Shown in pieces: positions 51,405 to 59,397 of a DNA stretch of 64,000 nt. This DNA is from Alphaproteobacteria bacterium (lineage in GTDB: Bacteria; Pseudomonadota; Alphaproteobacteria; GCA-2731375), in the NCBI GenBank assembly GCA_021776235.1, contig JAJFGG010000098.1:1-64000 (forward strand), in the 5' to 3' direction. The number at the start of each line of letters is the position of its first letter. The stretch's first letter is position 1. Under the pieces are notes generated by a model. It saw nothing but the letters and a program-made list of their open reading frames with translations. It did not search any database and was not told the DNA's origin. Both the position numbers and the translations under genes were made by a program.

Positions 51405-52397
51405 CTAACCGGCGCCTTTGAAACAGATATTCTGCAGCAGCTCGCCCCGGGCAAAGCGATCCAGGTTGGCGGCGACAAAGGCCCAGCGCCGGTTGCGCAT
51501 GGCCGCGCTACGGGCGCTGAAATGCGGCGTCATGATCAGGTTGTCAAGCTTTTGAAATGGATATTGTGACGGCGGGCGATCGACGCCGTCAGGTCCGGGA
51601 TAGTCGTACCAGACATCGATGATCGCCCCGCCGATCCGGTTTTCCGCCAGCGCGGTATAAAGTGCCCCTTCGTCGATGATCCGGCCCCGGCCAACGTTGA
51701 TGATGACGCCGTCGGGCTTCATTTGTGCCAATTGTGCTGTATCGATCAGCCCGCGGGTATTGTCCGCGAGCGGCATAGAGATCAGCACATAGTCGCTTTC
51801 GCCCAGCAACCGTTCAAGCGCGTCCAGGGTGTCCAGCCATGCCAGGGGCTCCGGTGCCGGCCGCGCGGTTCGCGTTACGGCGATACAACGCATGCCAAAG
51901 GCCCGCGCCCGCCGCGCCACTTCAACACCAATATGTCCGTACCCGACGATGCCAATGGTTTTGCCAAACAGCTCACCATGATTTTCCCCGGTGCCGGCGA
52001 TCCGTCCGTCCCAGCCACGGGAACGGAACCGCTGGTCGGCCGCTGCGATACCAATTTCCCGTTGCAGCATGGTGCCTAGAACGTATTCCGCGATCGTAAT
52101 CTCGTGCTCGAAGGTATTGCAGACGACGCAGCCCGACGGCACATCCTGCGGCCCGATCCAGTCATGCCCGGTAAAGGGAATTTGATAGAGTTTTAGGTTT
52201 GGTACCGGTGGCCAGGCGCCGTGGACCCGTCCGGCAACGATCGCGTCGGCCTGTTGCACTTGTTCGGCAAAGCCTGCGAATGGTTCATCCTCGGTCCAGG
52301 ACAGGATCTTCCAGTCGGTGGTCAGCGCCTCGGTCAGCGAGGCGACGCGGGGCGCTGTCATGCGCCCCGCGAGAAACAAGGTTGGTTGTTCCGGCAT
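51405..52397 (-). CDS. D-2-hydroxyacid dehydrogenase
   Basis: A 330-residue NAD-dependent D-2-hydroxyacid dehydrogenase. It contains VGYGHIGVEVARRARAFGM (Rossmann), the catalytic Arg in NVGRGRIIDEGAL, the acidic position in IIDVWYDYPG and the His in LIMTPHFSARSA. The insertion DWIGPQDVPSGCVVCNTFEHE before the dimer helix is typical of phosphoglycerate or phenyllactate-type members. No serine-pathway gene is adjacent; it lies divergent from the binding-protein/TPP-enzyme pair, so it may act on a related 2-oxo or 2-hydroxy acid. Confidence 0.87.
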   Translation of the reverse strand: MPEQPTLFLAGRMTAPRVASLTEALTTDWKILSWTEDEPFAGFAEQVQQADAIVAGRVHGAWPPVPNLKLYQIPFTGHDWIGPQDVPSGCVVCNTFEHEITIAEYVLGTMLQREIGIAAADQRFRSRGWDGRIAGTGENHGELFGKTIGIVGYGHIGVEVARRARAFGMRCIAVTRTARPAPEPLAWLDTLDALERLLGESDYVLISMPLADNTRGLIDTAQLAQMKPDGVIINVGRGRIIDEGALYTALAENRIGGAIIDVWYDYPGPDGVDRPPSQYPFQKLDNLIMTPHFSARSAAMRNRRWAFVAANLDRFARGELLQNICFKGAG

Positions 52398-52561
52398 GTT
52401 AATTCAGATGTTCCATGTGGTAGGTAAATCGATGCTCAACCTATACCACCTAGCGATGCTATATTGTGGAAAGCAGGCCGCCTGCCCTAAAAAATAAATG
52501 GAGCCGGACCTCACGATCGCGGAAGCCGGATGCGCCGGCTGAATTTCGAACGGACAATCAG

Positions 52562-53455
52562 ATGACCAAGATCAACATCCAGTTCACCTTATTCTCGGCA
52601 TTCTACTCGCCGCTTATCTCGACCATGTCGGGGGGCTTTTTGCAGGCGGAAGGTCTGGAGCCGGATTGGTCCATTTCGCCGCCAGGCAAATCCGCGATCG
52701 CCGCCTTGGAGGATGGTTCGGCGCATGTTGTCCAATCCGCCTTGAGCCAGGGGTTTGGCCCGCTTTCCAAGGGTGAAGCACCAAGTGCCGTGCATTTTGC
52801 CCAGATCAACGAGATGGACGGCTTTTTCATCACGGCCCGGGACCCAGACCCCGACTTTACCTGGGATAAGCTGGAAAGCGCCGAAGCTGTCCTGTTCGGC
52901 GGCGGCCAGCCCCTCGCCATGTTCAAGTACGCCTGCCACAAGGCCGGCATCGACTATGACAAGATCAAGGCCATTAACCCCGGTGGTGCCGCGGACATAG
53001 ACCAGGCCTTTCGCGGCGGCGCCGGGCAATATGTCCAACAGCAGGGACCATTTCCGCAACAGCTGGAAGCCGATGGCGTCGGCCATATTGTAGCCCAGGT
53101 CGGCGAACAGATCGGGCCGTGCGGCTTTTCAAGTCTGGCCGCGACGCCGGACTGGCTGAAAACGGATATGGCCGCCGCTTTCGTCCGGGCCTATAAAAAG
53201 ACCAGGGTCTATTTAAATACGGCGTCGGCTGCCGAAATCGCCCGGGCTGAAAAATCCTACTTCCCGGACATTGACGAAGCCGTGCTCGCGAGTTGCATAG
53301 CCAGCTATCAGCAACTTGGATGCTGGACACCGCATATCGACATCAGGCAAGCCGCGTTCGAGGCGACCCTCGATATTTTTGAATACAATGGCCTCATCAC
53401 GGAACGTTTCGCCTATGATCAGGTCTGCGCCGCGCCGCCTGCCGCGCTGGACTGA
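52562..53455 (+). CDS. NMT1/ThiY-type substrate-binding protein, no signal peptide seen
   Basis: A 297-residue protein with the fold of ABC-type NitT/TauT/NMT1 binding proteins. It opens KINIQFTLFSAFYSPLISTMSGGFLQAEGLEPDW, with DGSAHVVQSALSQ and the terminal helices typical of this group. No signal peptide or lipobox is visible from ATG at 52562; the longer frame does not provide one either. No permease or ATPase gene is adjacent. It may be a cytoplasmic ligand-binding or enzyme-like member (THI5-like), or be exported by a route I cannot see. The thiamine-diphosphate enzyme gene starts 12 bp downstream, so the two are co-transcribed. Confidence 0.7.
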   Translation: MTKINIQFTLFSAFYSPLISTMSGGFLQAEGLEPDWSISPPGKSAIAALEDGSAHVVQSALSQGFGPLSKGEAPSAVHFAQINEMDGFFITARDPDPDFTWDKLESAEAVLFGGGQPLAMFKYACHKAGIDYDKIKAINPGGAADIDQAFRGGAGQYVQQQGPFPQQLEADGVGHIVAQVGEQIGPCGFSSLAATPDWLKTDMAAAFVRAYKKTRVYLNTASAAEIARAEKSYFPDIDEAVLASCIASYQQLGCWTPHIDIRQAAFEATLDIFEYNGLITERFAYDQVCAAPPAALD

Positions 53456-53467
53456 AGGGAGCCGCCC

Positions 53468-55126
53468 GTGACACAATCCGCCGCCCATGTTTTGGCCGCC
53501 TCGTTGGAGGCCCATGGCGTCGACACCGCCTATTGCGTGCCAGGTGAAAGCTATCTGCCGCTGACCGACGCGCTGCTCGACTTTCCCAAAATGAAGCTCG
53601 TGGTCTGCCGCCATGAAGGCGGGGCCGGTTTCATGGCGGTGGCACACGCGCGGTTGCGTAATGAACCGGGCGTCTGCATCATCAGCCGCGGACCTGGCGC
53701 CATGAACGCGTCCATCGCGCTGCACGTCGCTTATCACGACGCCGAGCCGGTGGTGTTCCTGATCGGGCAGGCCGACCGGGACGAACTGGGCCGGATGACC
53801 TTACAGGAAATGAACTATTCCCAGGTCTTCGCCGACACCGCCAAGATGGTCATTGAAGTGATCGACCAAGGCCGGATCAGCGAATCGGTCGCCCGCGCCT
53901 TCCATGTCGCCCAGTCCGGCACACCGGGGCCGGTCGTAGTCGTCTTGCCGGAAGACCTGCTCTACGGTGCCTGCGACGCCGAGGTGCTGGGCCCCCGTAA
54001 AAGGGCGGTCACGGCGCCAACGCCTGATGACGCCGCCGAGGCTCTTTCCATGCTGCGAAAGGCCCAGCGGCCCTTGGTGATCGCGGGCGGCCGGCTGCAT
54101 GGCCCGACGGCACTGGCCGACCTGACCCTTTTCGCCGAGAGCTTTATGCTGCCCGTGGCGACACCCCAACGGCGCTTCCATACCTTCGACAGCCGCCACC
54201 CGAACAGCGCCGGGCGCATGATCAACCGGGCGCCCGGAGAGTTGCTCGACGTGATGCGGGAATGCGACCTGCTGCTGGTGCTGGGGGAGCGGATTGGCCC
54301 ATCCATGAGCCAGGGCTTCACCTTTCCACGGGCGCCCAAACCGGACCAGCCGATGATCCATGTCTGGCCTGATCCGGCCGAAGTCGGTCGGGTTTTCGAA
54401 CCCGTCCTGGGCCTTGGTTGTGATCCGCACGAGTTCATCAAGGCAATGCTGGCGATGGGTCCGGGCGAGATTACGCCGGCCCGGTCCGCCTGGGTTGAAC
54501 GGCTCAATGCGGCGCACCGCTCTGTGATGGCCTGGCAACCGGTTTCCGCCAACGATGGTGTCGTGTTCGGCCATGTCGTCGTCGCCATCAACAAACACCT
54601 GACACCCGATGCCGTCGTCACGACCGATGCCGGCAATTTTTCAAGCTGGCCGGCCCGCTATCTTCACCTTGGACAGGAAAATATGTTCATCGGGGCCACC
54701 GTGGGCGCGATGGGGCCGGGTGTGCCATCGGGCGTGGCCGCCGGACTTTCGTCGCCGGGGCGTCAGATCGTCGTTTTCGTCGGTGACGGCGGCGCCATGA
54801 TGACCGGCAACGAACTGGCAACGGCGGTGCAATATGGTGTGCCGATCAAGATTTTCGTCGCCAACAATAGCGCCTACGGGACCATCCGCATGCATCAGGC
54901 CCGCAGTTTCCCGGGCCGGGTCACGTCAACAGCGCTGCAGAATCCGGACTTCGCGGCCTGGGGCGAAGCCTTCGGCGCCAGGGGATTTTGCATCACGGCG
55001 GAAAGTCAGGTCGAGCAGGTGGTGGCTGAAGCGATGGCCCATGACGGCCCGGCGGTGATCGAGACCCGGATCAGTCTCAATCACATCTCGCCCAGCGCCC
55101 GTATTGACGAAATTGAAGCCCGCTGA
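53468..55126 (+). CDS. Thiamine-diphosphate-dependent enzyme, acetolactate synthase-like
   Basis: A 552-residue three-domain ThDP enzyme. The N-terminal domain has the proton-relay Glu in VVCRHEGGAGFMA. The middle domain binds a nucleotide or is vestigial. The C-terminal domain holds the ThDP/Mg motif GDGGAMMTGNELATAVQYG with the following NNSAYGTIRMHQ. Family members make or break acyl-keto bonds (acetolactate, oxalyl-CoA, benzoylformate, sulfoacetaldehyde); no ilvN regulatory subunit follows, so a catabolic role is likelier than branched-chain synthesis. GTG start after AAGGGAGC, co-directional with the binding-protein gene. Confidence 0.85.
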   Translation: MTQSAAHVLAASLEAHGVDTAYCVPGESYLPLTDALLDFPKMKLVVCRHEGGAGFMAVAHARLRNEPGVCIISRGPGAMNASIALHVAYHDAEPVVFLIGQADRDELGRMTLQEMNYSQVFADTAKMVIEVIDQGRISESVARAFHVAQSGTPGPVVVVLPEDLLYGACDAEVLGPRKRAVTAPTPDDAAEALSMLRKAQRPLVIAGGRLHGPTALADLTLFAESFMLPVATPQRRFHTFDSRHPNSAGRMINRAPGELLDVMRECDLLLVLGERIGPSMSQGFTFPRAPKPDQPMIHVWPDPAEVGRVFEPVLGLGCDPHEFIKAMLAMGPGEITPARSAWVERLNAAHRSVMAWQPVSANDGVVFGHVVVAINKHLTPDAVVTTDAGNFSSWPARYLHLGQENMFIGATVGAMGPGVPSGVAAGLSSPGRQIVVFVGDGGAMMTGNELATAVQYGVPIKIFVANNSAYGTIRMHQARSFPGRVTSTALQNPDFAAWGEAFGARGFCITAESQVEQVVAEAMAHDGPAVIETRISLNHISPSARIDEIEAR

Positions 55127-55131
55127 TCGCT

Positions 55132-55836
55132 TCAGGACAGCAACCAGCCGCCATCCACGTCGATCGTTGTACCGGTGACGAAATCATTCTGCACCGTGAA
55201 CAGGATGGCCTGCGCCACTTCATCGGCGGTGCCGCCGCGCGGGATGAGATTATTGGCCGTAGCGGCCTTTACGAAGTCCTCCCGCTGTTGGCTCGCCGGC
55301 CCGAACATGGGTGTATCAATGACCCCGGGCGAGACGACGTTCAAGCGCTGTGGTGATATCTCCGGCGCCACCGCACGAACCAGGGCTTCGACCGCCCCGC
55401 CGACCGACGATATGGCGACCTGGCCCGGTTTTGCCTTGCGCGCCGGCGAGCCGGAGACCAGGACGATGGCGCCATCCTGGCTCAACCGGCCGGCGCCAAG
55501 GCGAACGCAGTTGGCGTAACCCCACAGCTTGTCGAACGACGCCTGATAGCCGTCCATGTCCATTTCCATGAAGGGTCCGGCGGCGCGGGCACCGCCCGTT
55601 GCCGCGCTGATCAGAATGTCATAGGGCGCGCAGTCCTCGAATAAGGCCGCGAGCATATCGCGGTCACGCACATCGCATTGTTTGAACTCGATTCCCGCCG
55701 GCAGATCACCGGCGCGGTCGGGATTGCGGCCAATGGCGACAACCTTGGCGCCCAGGTCCTGCAACTGTTTTGCGGTGGCGAGGCCAATCCCCGAAGTTCC
55801 GCCGAATACCAATGCTTTCCTGCCAGCTACGTCCAT
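55132..55836 (-). CDS. SDR-fold protein lacking the catalytic Tyr-Lys pair
   Basis: A 234-residue short-chain dehydrogenase fold. The NAD-binding GGTSGIGLA is present, as is the terminal VDGGWLLS. At the active site the sequence runs SGSPARKAKPGQVAISSVGGAVEAL: the Ser is there, but where YxxxK is expected the residues are I-S-S-V-G. It may have lost dehydrogenase activity or use other residues. Its leader is nearly identical to that of the SDR at 207 (GGAAAG(G/A)GCAGCATC before ATG). It ends 5 bp from the convergent thiamine-diphosphate enzyme gene. Confidence 0.82.
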   Translation of the reverse strand: MDVAGRKALVFGGTSGIGLATAKQLQDLGAKVVAIGRNPDRAGDLPAGIEFKQCDVRDRDMLAALFEDCAPYDILISAATGGARAAGPFMEMDMDGYQASFDKLWGYANCVRLGAGRLSQDGAIVLVSGSPARKAKPGQVAISSVGGAVEALVRAVAPEISPQRLNVVSPGVIDTPMFGPASQQREDFVKAATANNLIPRGGTADEVAQAILFTVQNDFVTGTTIDVDGGWLLS

Positions 55837-56085
55837 GATGCTGCTCTTTCCTTTAAAAAATTGATTGCTGAATGGCGCCGGCCGGGCATTGCTTCAGCCG
55901 CATACCCGATGGCGATCAATACGGTCCATTGCCTGTAACGGTATAAAGAGTTGAAGCTGTTGGCAAGATGATCTGATTCTAACACAACGGCGGGCCGGGA
56001 AACCGGCCGCGAATGAGGTATTGACTTGCCCCTGCCATCTTACCGACCATGGCGTCAGGAAATATGGAGCCAGCAGGAGAGCGTC

Positions 56086-57297
56086 ATGGATTTGGACTAC
56101 AGCGATCAGGTTGCCGAGATGATTGCCCGGGTTGAACTGTTCATGAAGGAGCACATTTACCCGCGCGAACTGGACTATTGGGAATGGGTGGACGACAGCG
56201 CCAACCAATGGCAATACCCGCCTTGGTTCGCGGATCTGAAAGACAAGGCGAAAGCTGCCGACATCTGGAACTGGTTCCTGTCCAAGGAGTATGACGAATT
56301 CAGTCCGGGCCTCTCCAACCTCGAATTTGCCCCGATCATGGAGCGCATGGCCCGTGTCCCCTGGGCCCAGGAAGTCTTCAATTGCAGCGCGCCTGACCGT
56401 GGCAACATGGAAGTTTTGGCTCGTTTCGGCACCCCCGAACAACAGGATCAATGGCTGCGGCCCCTGCTGGCCGGCGAAATCCGCTCGGCGTTCTCGATGA
56501 CCGAACCGGCCGTGGCCTCGTCCGATGCCGGCAACCTCCAGACCACGATCATCCGGGACGGCAACGAATATGTCATCAACGGGCGCAAGTGGTTCACCTC
56601 GAACGCCTATAATCCCTTGTGCAAGGTCTTCGTCGTGATGGGCAAGACCGACCCGGAGGCCGTGCGCCACAAACAGTTCTCCATGATCCTGGTGCCCAAG
56701 GATACGCCCGGCGTTATATTGGAACGGCCGCTGCGGGTGTTCGGCGGCGTGCATTCGCCGGGTGGCCATGCGCAAGTGCATTACGACAATGTCCGGGTTC
56801 CGGCGGGAAACCTGCTCCTCGGAGAAGGCCGCGGATTCGAGATCGCGCAAGGCCGCCTCGGCCCGGGACGCTTCCAGTATGCCATGATGTTCGTCGGCAT
56901 GGCCTCCCGCTGCCTGGAACTGATGTGCCGCCGGGTCGAGGAACGAGAGGCGTTCGGCGAAAGACTATCGCAGAAAACCTCCATCCAGCACGACATCGCC
57001 CGCTCCCGCTGCGAGATCGAACAATGCCGGATGCTGGTCCTGACCGCCGCCGACAAAATGGACAAATACGGCCCCAAGGAAGCGCGTGACTATATCTCCA
57101 TGGTCAAGATCATCGCGCCGAAAATGGCGCTCAGCGTCGCCGACCGGGCCATCCAGGCCCATGGCGGCGCAGGCTTCACCCAGGATACCCCGCTGGCCCA
57201 CATCTATATGACGGCGCGCTTTTGCCAGGTCGCCGACGGACCCGACGAGGTCCACATGTCGCAATTGGCCCGGCGGACCATTAGGGATTTGTTCTAG
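56086..57297 (+). CDS. Acyl-CoA dehydrogenase, ACAD10/11-like
   Basis: A 403-residue acyl-CoA dehydrogenase using FAD. FSMTEPAVASSDAGNLQTTI (substrate/FAD region), KWFTSNA, and the C-terminal signature AIQAHGGAGFTQDTPLAHIY followed by ADGPDEVHMSQLAR are clear. The last motif is shared with ACAD10/ACAD11, which work together with an APH-type kinase on hydroxyacyl-CoAs; two such kinases are encoded at 25514-27780. CAGGAGAG precedes ATG at 56086. A hairpin about 25 bp after the stop may terminate it. Confidence 0.9.
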   Translation: MDLDYSDQVAEMIARVELFMKEHIYPRELDYWEWVDDSANQWQYPPWFADLKDKAKAADIWNWFLSKEYDEFSPGLSNLEFAPIMERMARVPWAQEVFNCSAPDRGNMEVLARFGTPEQQDQWLRPLLAGEIRSAFSMTEPAVASSDAGNLQTTIIRDGNEYVINGRKWFTSNAYNPLCKVFVVMGKTDPEAVRHKQFSMILVPKDTPGVILERPLRVFGGVHSPGGHAQVHYDNVRVPAGNLLLGEGRGFEIAQGRLGPGRFQYAMMFVGMASRCLELMCRRVEEREAFGERLSQKTSIQHDIARSRCEIEQCRMLVLTAADKMDKYGPKEARDYISMVKIIAPKMALSVADRAIQAHGGAGFTQDTPLAHIYMTARFCQVADGPDEVHMSQLARRTIRDLF

Positions 57298-57320
57298 GTC
57301 TTGCCGGCCCCATCCGTCAC

Positions 57321-57352
57321 AAATACCCCGCCCCTCGCTTTCGCGGGTATTT
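57321..57352. terminator. Hairpin downstream of the acyl-CoA dehydrogenase gene
   Basis: AAATACCCCGC (57321-57331) pairs with GCGGGTATTT (57343-57352) with one bulged C and an 11-base loop. It starts 24 bp past the stop. The A-rich and T-rich flanks would allow it to work on either strand. Confidence 0.55.
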
Positions 57353-57419
57353 AGGCGCGGGCCATGAGATAATAGAACGCAGCGCTGATCGTTTTGCGCA
57401 AAGCCGAGATGGGAATTTT

Positions 57420-58154
57420 ATGAAGCGGCGAATTGAACTCGAAGGGGTTTCCAACTTTCGTGATCTGGGCGGATACCAAACCCATGCAGGCGACAGGGTG
57501 AAATGGCGGACCATTTTTCGCTCCGATACGCTGGCCTCACTCACCGATGGAGATGTGGAAACGGTTTGCGGCCTGGGCGTGAATACAGCGGTCGATCTCC
57601 GCTATGGCGACGAGCGGCGGCTGGAGCCCTCGCGGTTTCTTGACCATGATCAGGTAGAGGTGCTGGAACTGGGGCTGGATCAACGGCCCGGCGCCTCCTT
57701 TCTCGATTCCTTCGAGACTGCCCCGGATGCGGCGGCGACGGCGCGAACCTATCTAATGGAAAACTACCGGAACTATCCGTTTCTCTATGCCCATGGATAC
57801 AGCACATTGATGCGCCGCCTAGCAGACGGCGAACGGGTTATCGTACATTGCACCGCCGGCAAGGATCGCGCGGGCACCGGCGCCGCCCTGGTTTTGTCGG
57901 CATTGGGCGTGCCGCGCGATACCGTGTTCGAGGATTATTTGCTGACCAACAACTATTGGGACCGCGGCGGCCGTGAACGTCCGGGCATGGATGCGGAAAC
58001 CGTCGCCAGTATCTTCTCGGCCCGGGAAGAATATCTGCAGGCCGCTTTTTCGGCGATAGAAGAGCGCTGCGGTACGGTGCAAACTTATCTCGAAGAAGTT
58101 CTCGGACTCGACGATGAGGCACTTGGCGCTTTGCGGACCGCCTGCTTGGACTGA
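57420..58154 (+). CDS. Tyrosine phosphatase-like protein (Y_phosphatase3 type)
   Basis: A 244-residue dual-specificity/tyrosine phosphatase-fold protein. The P-loop HC144TAGKDR150AGTG carries the catalytic Cys and Arg. The N-terminal SNFRDLGGYQT is diagnostic for the bacterial branch related to MptpB and fungal Oca1-like enzymes, and FRSDTLASLT and DLRYGDER are also typical. The Lys in TAGKDR suggests activity on phosphoinositides as well as phosphotyrosine. It has no apparent operon partner; a hairpin separates it from the preceding gene. Confidence 0.88.
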   Translation: MKRRIELEGVSNFRDLGGYQTHAGDRVKWRTIFRSDTLASLTDGDVETVCGLGVNTAVDLRYGDERRLEPSRFLDHDQVEVLELGLDQRPGASFLDSFETAPDAAATARTYLMENYRNYPFLYAHGYSTLMRRLADGERVIVHCTAGKDRAGTGAALVLSALGVPRDTVFEDYLLTNNYWDRGGRERPGMDAETVASIFSAREEYLQAAFSAIEERCGTVQTYLEEVLGLDDEALGALRTACLD

Positions 58155-58202
58155 CCAAACGTTACATGCGTTGAATAATTGCCGAAGGCCCCATGGCGAC
58201 TA

Positions 58203-59078
58203 TCATGCCGGCGCGACGCGGCCCAGGAACTCGATCACGGAGCCGGCGAAGATATCGTTCCGGTCGCCGGCAACCATGTGGGCCGCGTCCTTGACGCTGA
58301 CGTACTCCGCGTGCGGGCATTGTTCCAGAAAACTTTGCGCGCCCGCCTCGCTCAAGACGTCCGACAAGCCGCCCCGAACCAGTAAAGTCGGCAGGGTAAG
58401 GTTGTCCGCGCATTCGTGCAGTCGCTGCCTGTAGGCGGCGGTATTGGCGTTCTGGAACTGGCGGCGTACCGGGTCCCAATGCCAACGGTATTTGCCGTTC
58501 GCCGCGCGCCGCACATTCTTGGCAAGACCGTCGAGGTTACGCGGGCGCGGCCGGTGCGGCTGGTAATTGGAGATTGCTTCGGCGACCTCTTCCAGATTGT
58601 CGAAGCCTTCGGGTTTCTGGTTCATGAACTCCTGAATGCGGCGCGACCCTTCGGGTTCGATGCGCGGCGCCATATCGACCAGGACCAGGGCTTTCGCATC
58701 CACCTTGCCCGCACCGATGGCGACCAGGCTGACGCCACCCCCCATGGACGCACCGACGAGGATCGGGTTCTCGGCGCCGAGCGCCCGGGTGACGCAGCGC
58801 AGATCCTCGACCATGAAATCGGCGCCGTAGGCCTCCGGGTCGGCCCAGTCCGAATCCCCATGCCCGCGGGCATCGAAGGCCACGGCGTGATAACCGGAAC
58901 CCCCAAGGGTCTCCCCCGCGCCCTTCCAGGCATGACGGGTCTGGCCGCCGCCATGCAGCAGTGCGACCAGCGGTCCCTTCGGATCGCCCCATGTATCCCC
59001 GGCGATCATTACGCCGTCCACCGATTCCCACCTGTGCATCGGGTCCGGCGTCCCGGGCAGACGTTCCCCTGCGCTCAT
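58203..59078 (-). CDS. Alpha/beta hydrolase
   Basis: A 291-residue alpha/beta hydrolase. The pattern LVALLHGGGQTRHAW, DARGHGDSDW, nucleophile elbow LVGASMGGGVSL and catalytic His in VKDAAHMVAGDRND fit an esterase, lactonase or haloperoxidase-like enzyme. It lies 60 bp from the left end of the miniature element at 59139; its promoter would be in that gap. A role with the Baeyer-Villiger-type monooxygenase, hydrolysing the ester made by it, is plausible because the two genes flank the element on one strand, but this is inference. Confidence 0.88.
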   Translation of the reverse strand: MSAGERLPGTPDPMHRWESVDGVMIAGDTWGDPKGPLVALLHGGGQTRHAWKGAGETLGGSGYHAVAFDARGHGDSDWADPEAYGADFMVEDLRCVTRALGAENPILVGASMGGGVSLVAIGAGKVDAKALVLVDMAPRIEPEGSRRIQEFMNQKPEGFDNLEEVAEAISNYQPHRPRPRNLDGLAKNVRRAANGKYRWHWDPVRRQFQNANTAAYRQRLHECADNLTLPTLLVRGGLSDVLSEAGAQSFLEQCPHAEYVSVKDAAHMVAGDRNDIFAGSVIEFLGRVAPA

Positions 59079-59138
59079 ACCGTCGCTATCCTTTTATTGT
59101 TGTGCCAAATTGATTGTCAGGGCGTTCGCTGGGCTTAT

Positions 59139-59397
59139 ACCAATGGTCCTTGATATTGACCTGTTTCACCGAGATGCTTCTTGCCGCCAGGTTGGAGCGC
59201 GCCGCGCCGTTGTGTGGCCCACTTCACGCGGGGCGCGACGCCGCTGGCGGCAAGAAGCATCCGGCCGACGGTGGGCCGGTCCGGCCCACGGGCTGCGTTG
59301 CGGCGCTTGCCCGATGCACCACATCGCGCGGCGCGCCGCGCCTGGCCCGCGAACCGGACCGACCCATGAAACAGGTTAATATCAAGGACCATTGGTA
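59139..59397. mobile_element. Miniature inverted-repeat element (MITE-like), 259 bp, 31-bp ends, TTA target duplication
   Basis: Left end 59139-59169 (TACCAATGGTCCTTGATATT...) and right end 59367-59397 are inverted repeats with one mismatch over 31 bp. The element is flanked by TTA on both sides (59136-59138 and 59398-59400), which fits a 3-bp target duplication. An inner perfect 18-bp inverted repeat (59174-59191 with 59244-59261) and a 50-bp core shared with 77-126 (at 59294-59343) fill the rest. No coding capacity is seen. The right TTA is also the stop codon (TAA) of the monooxygenase gene. Confidence 0.8.
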
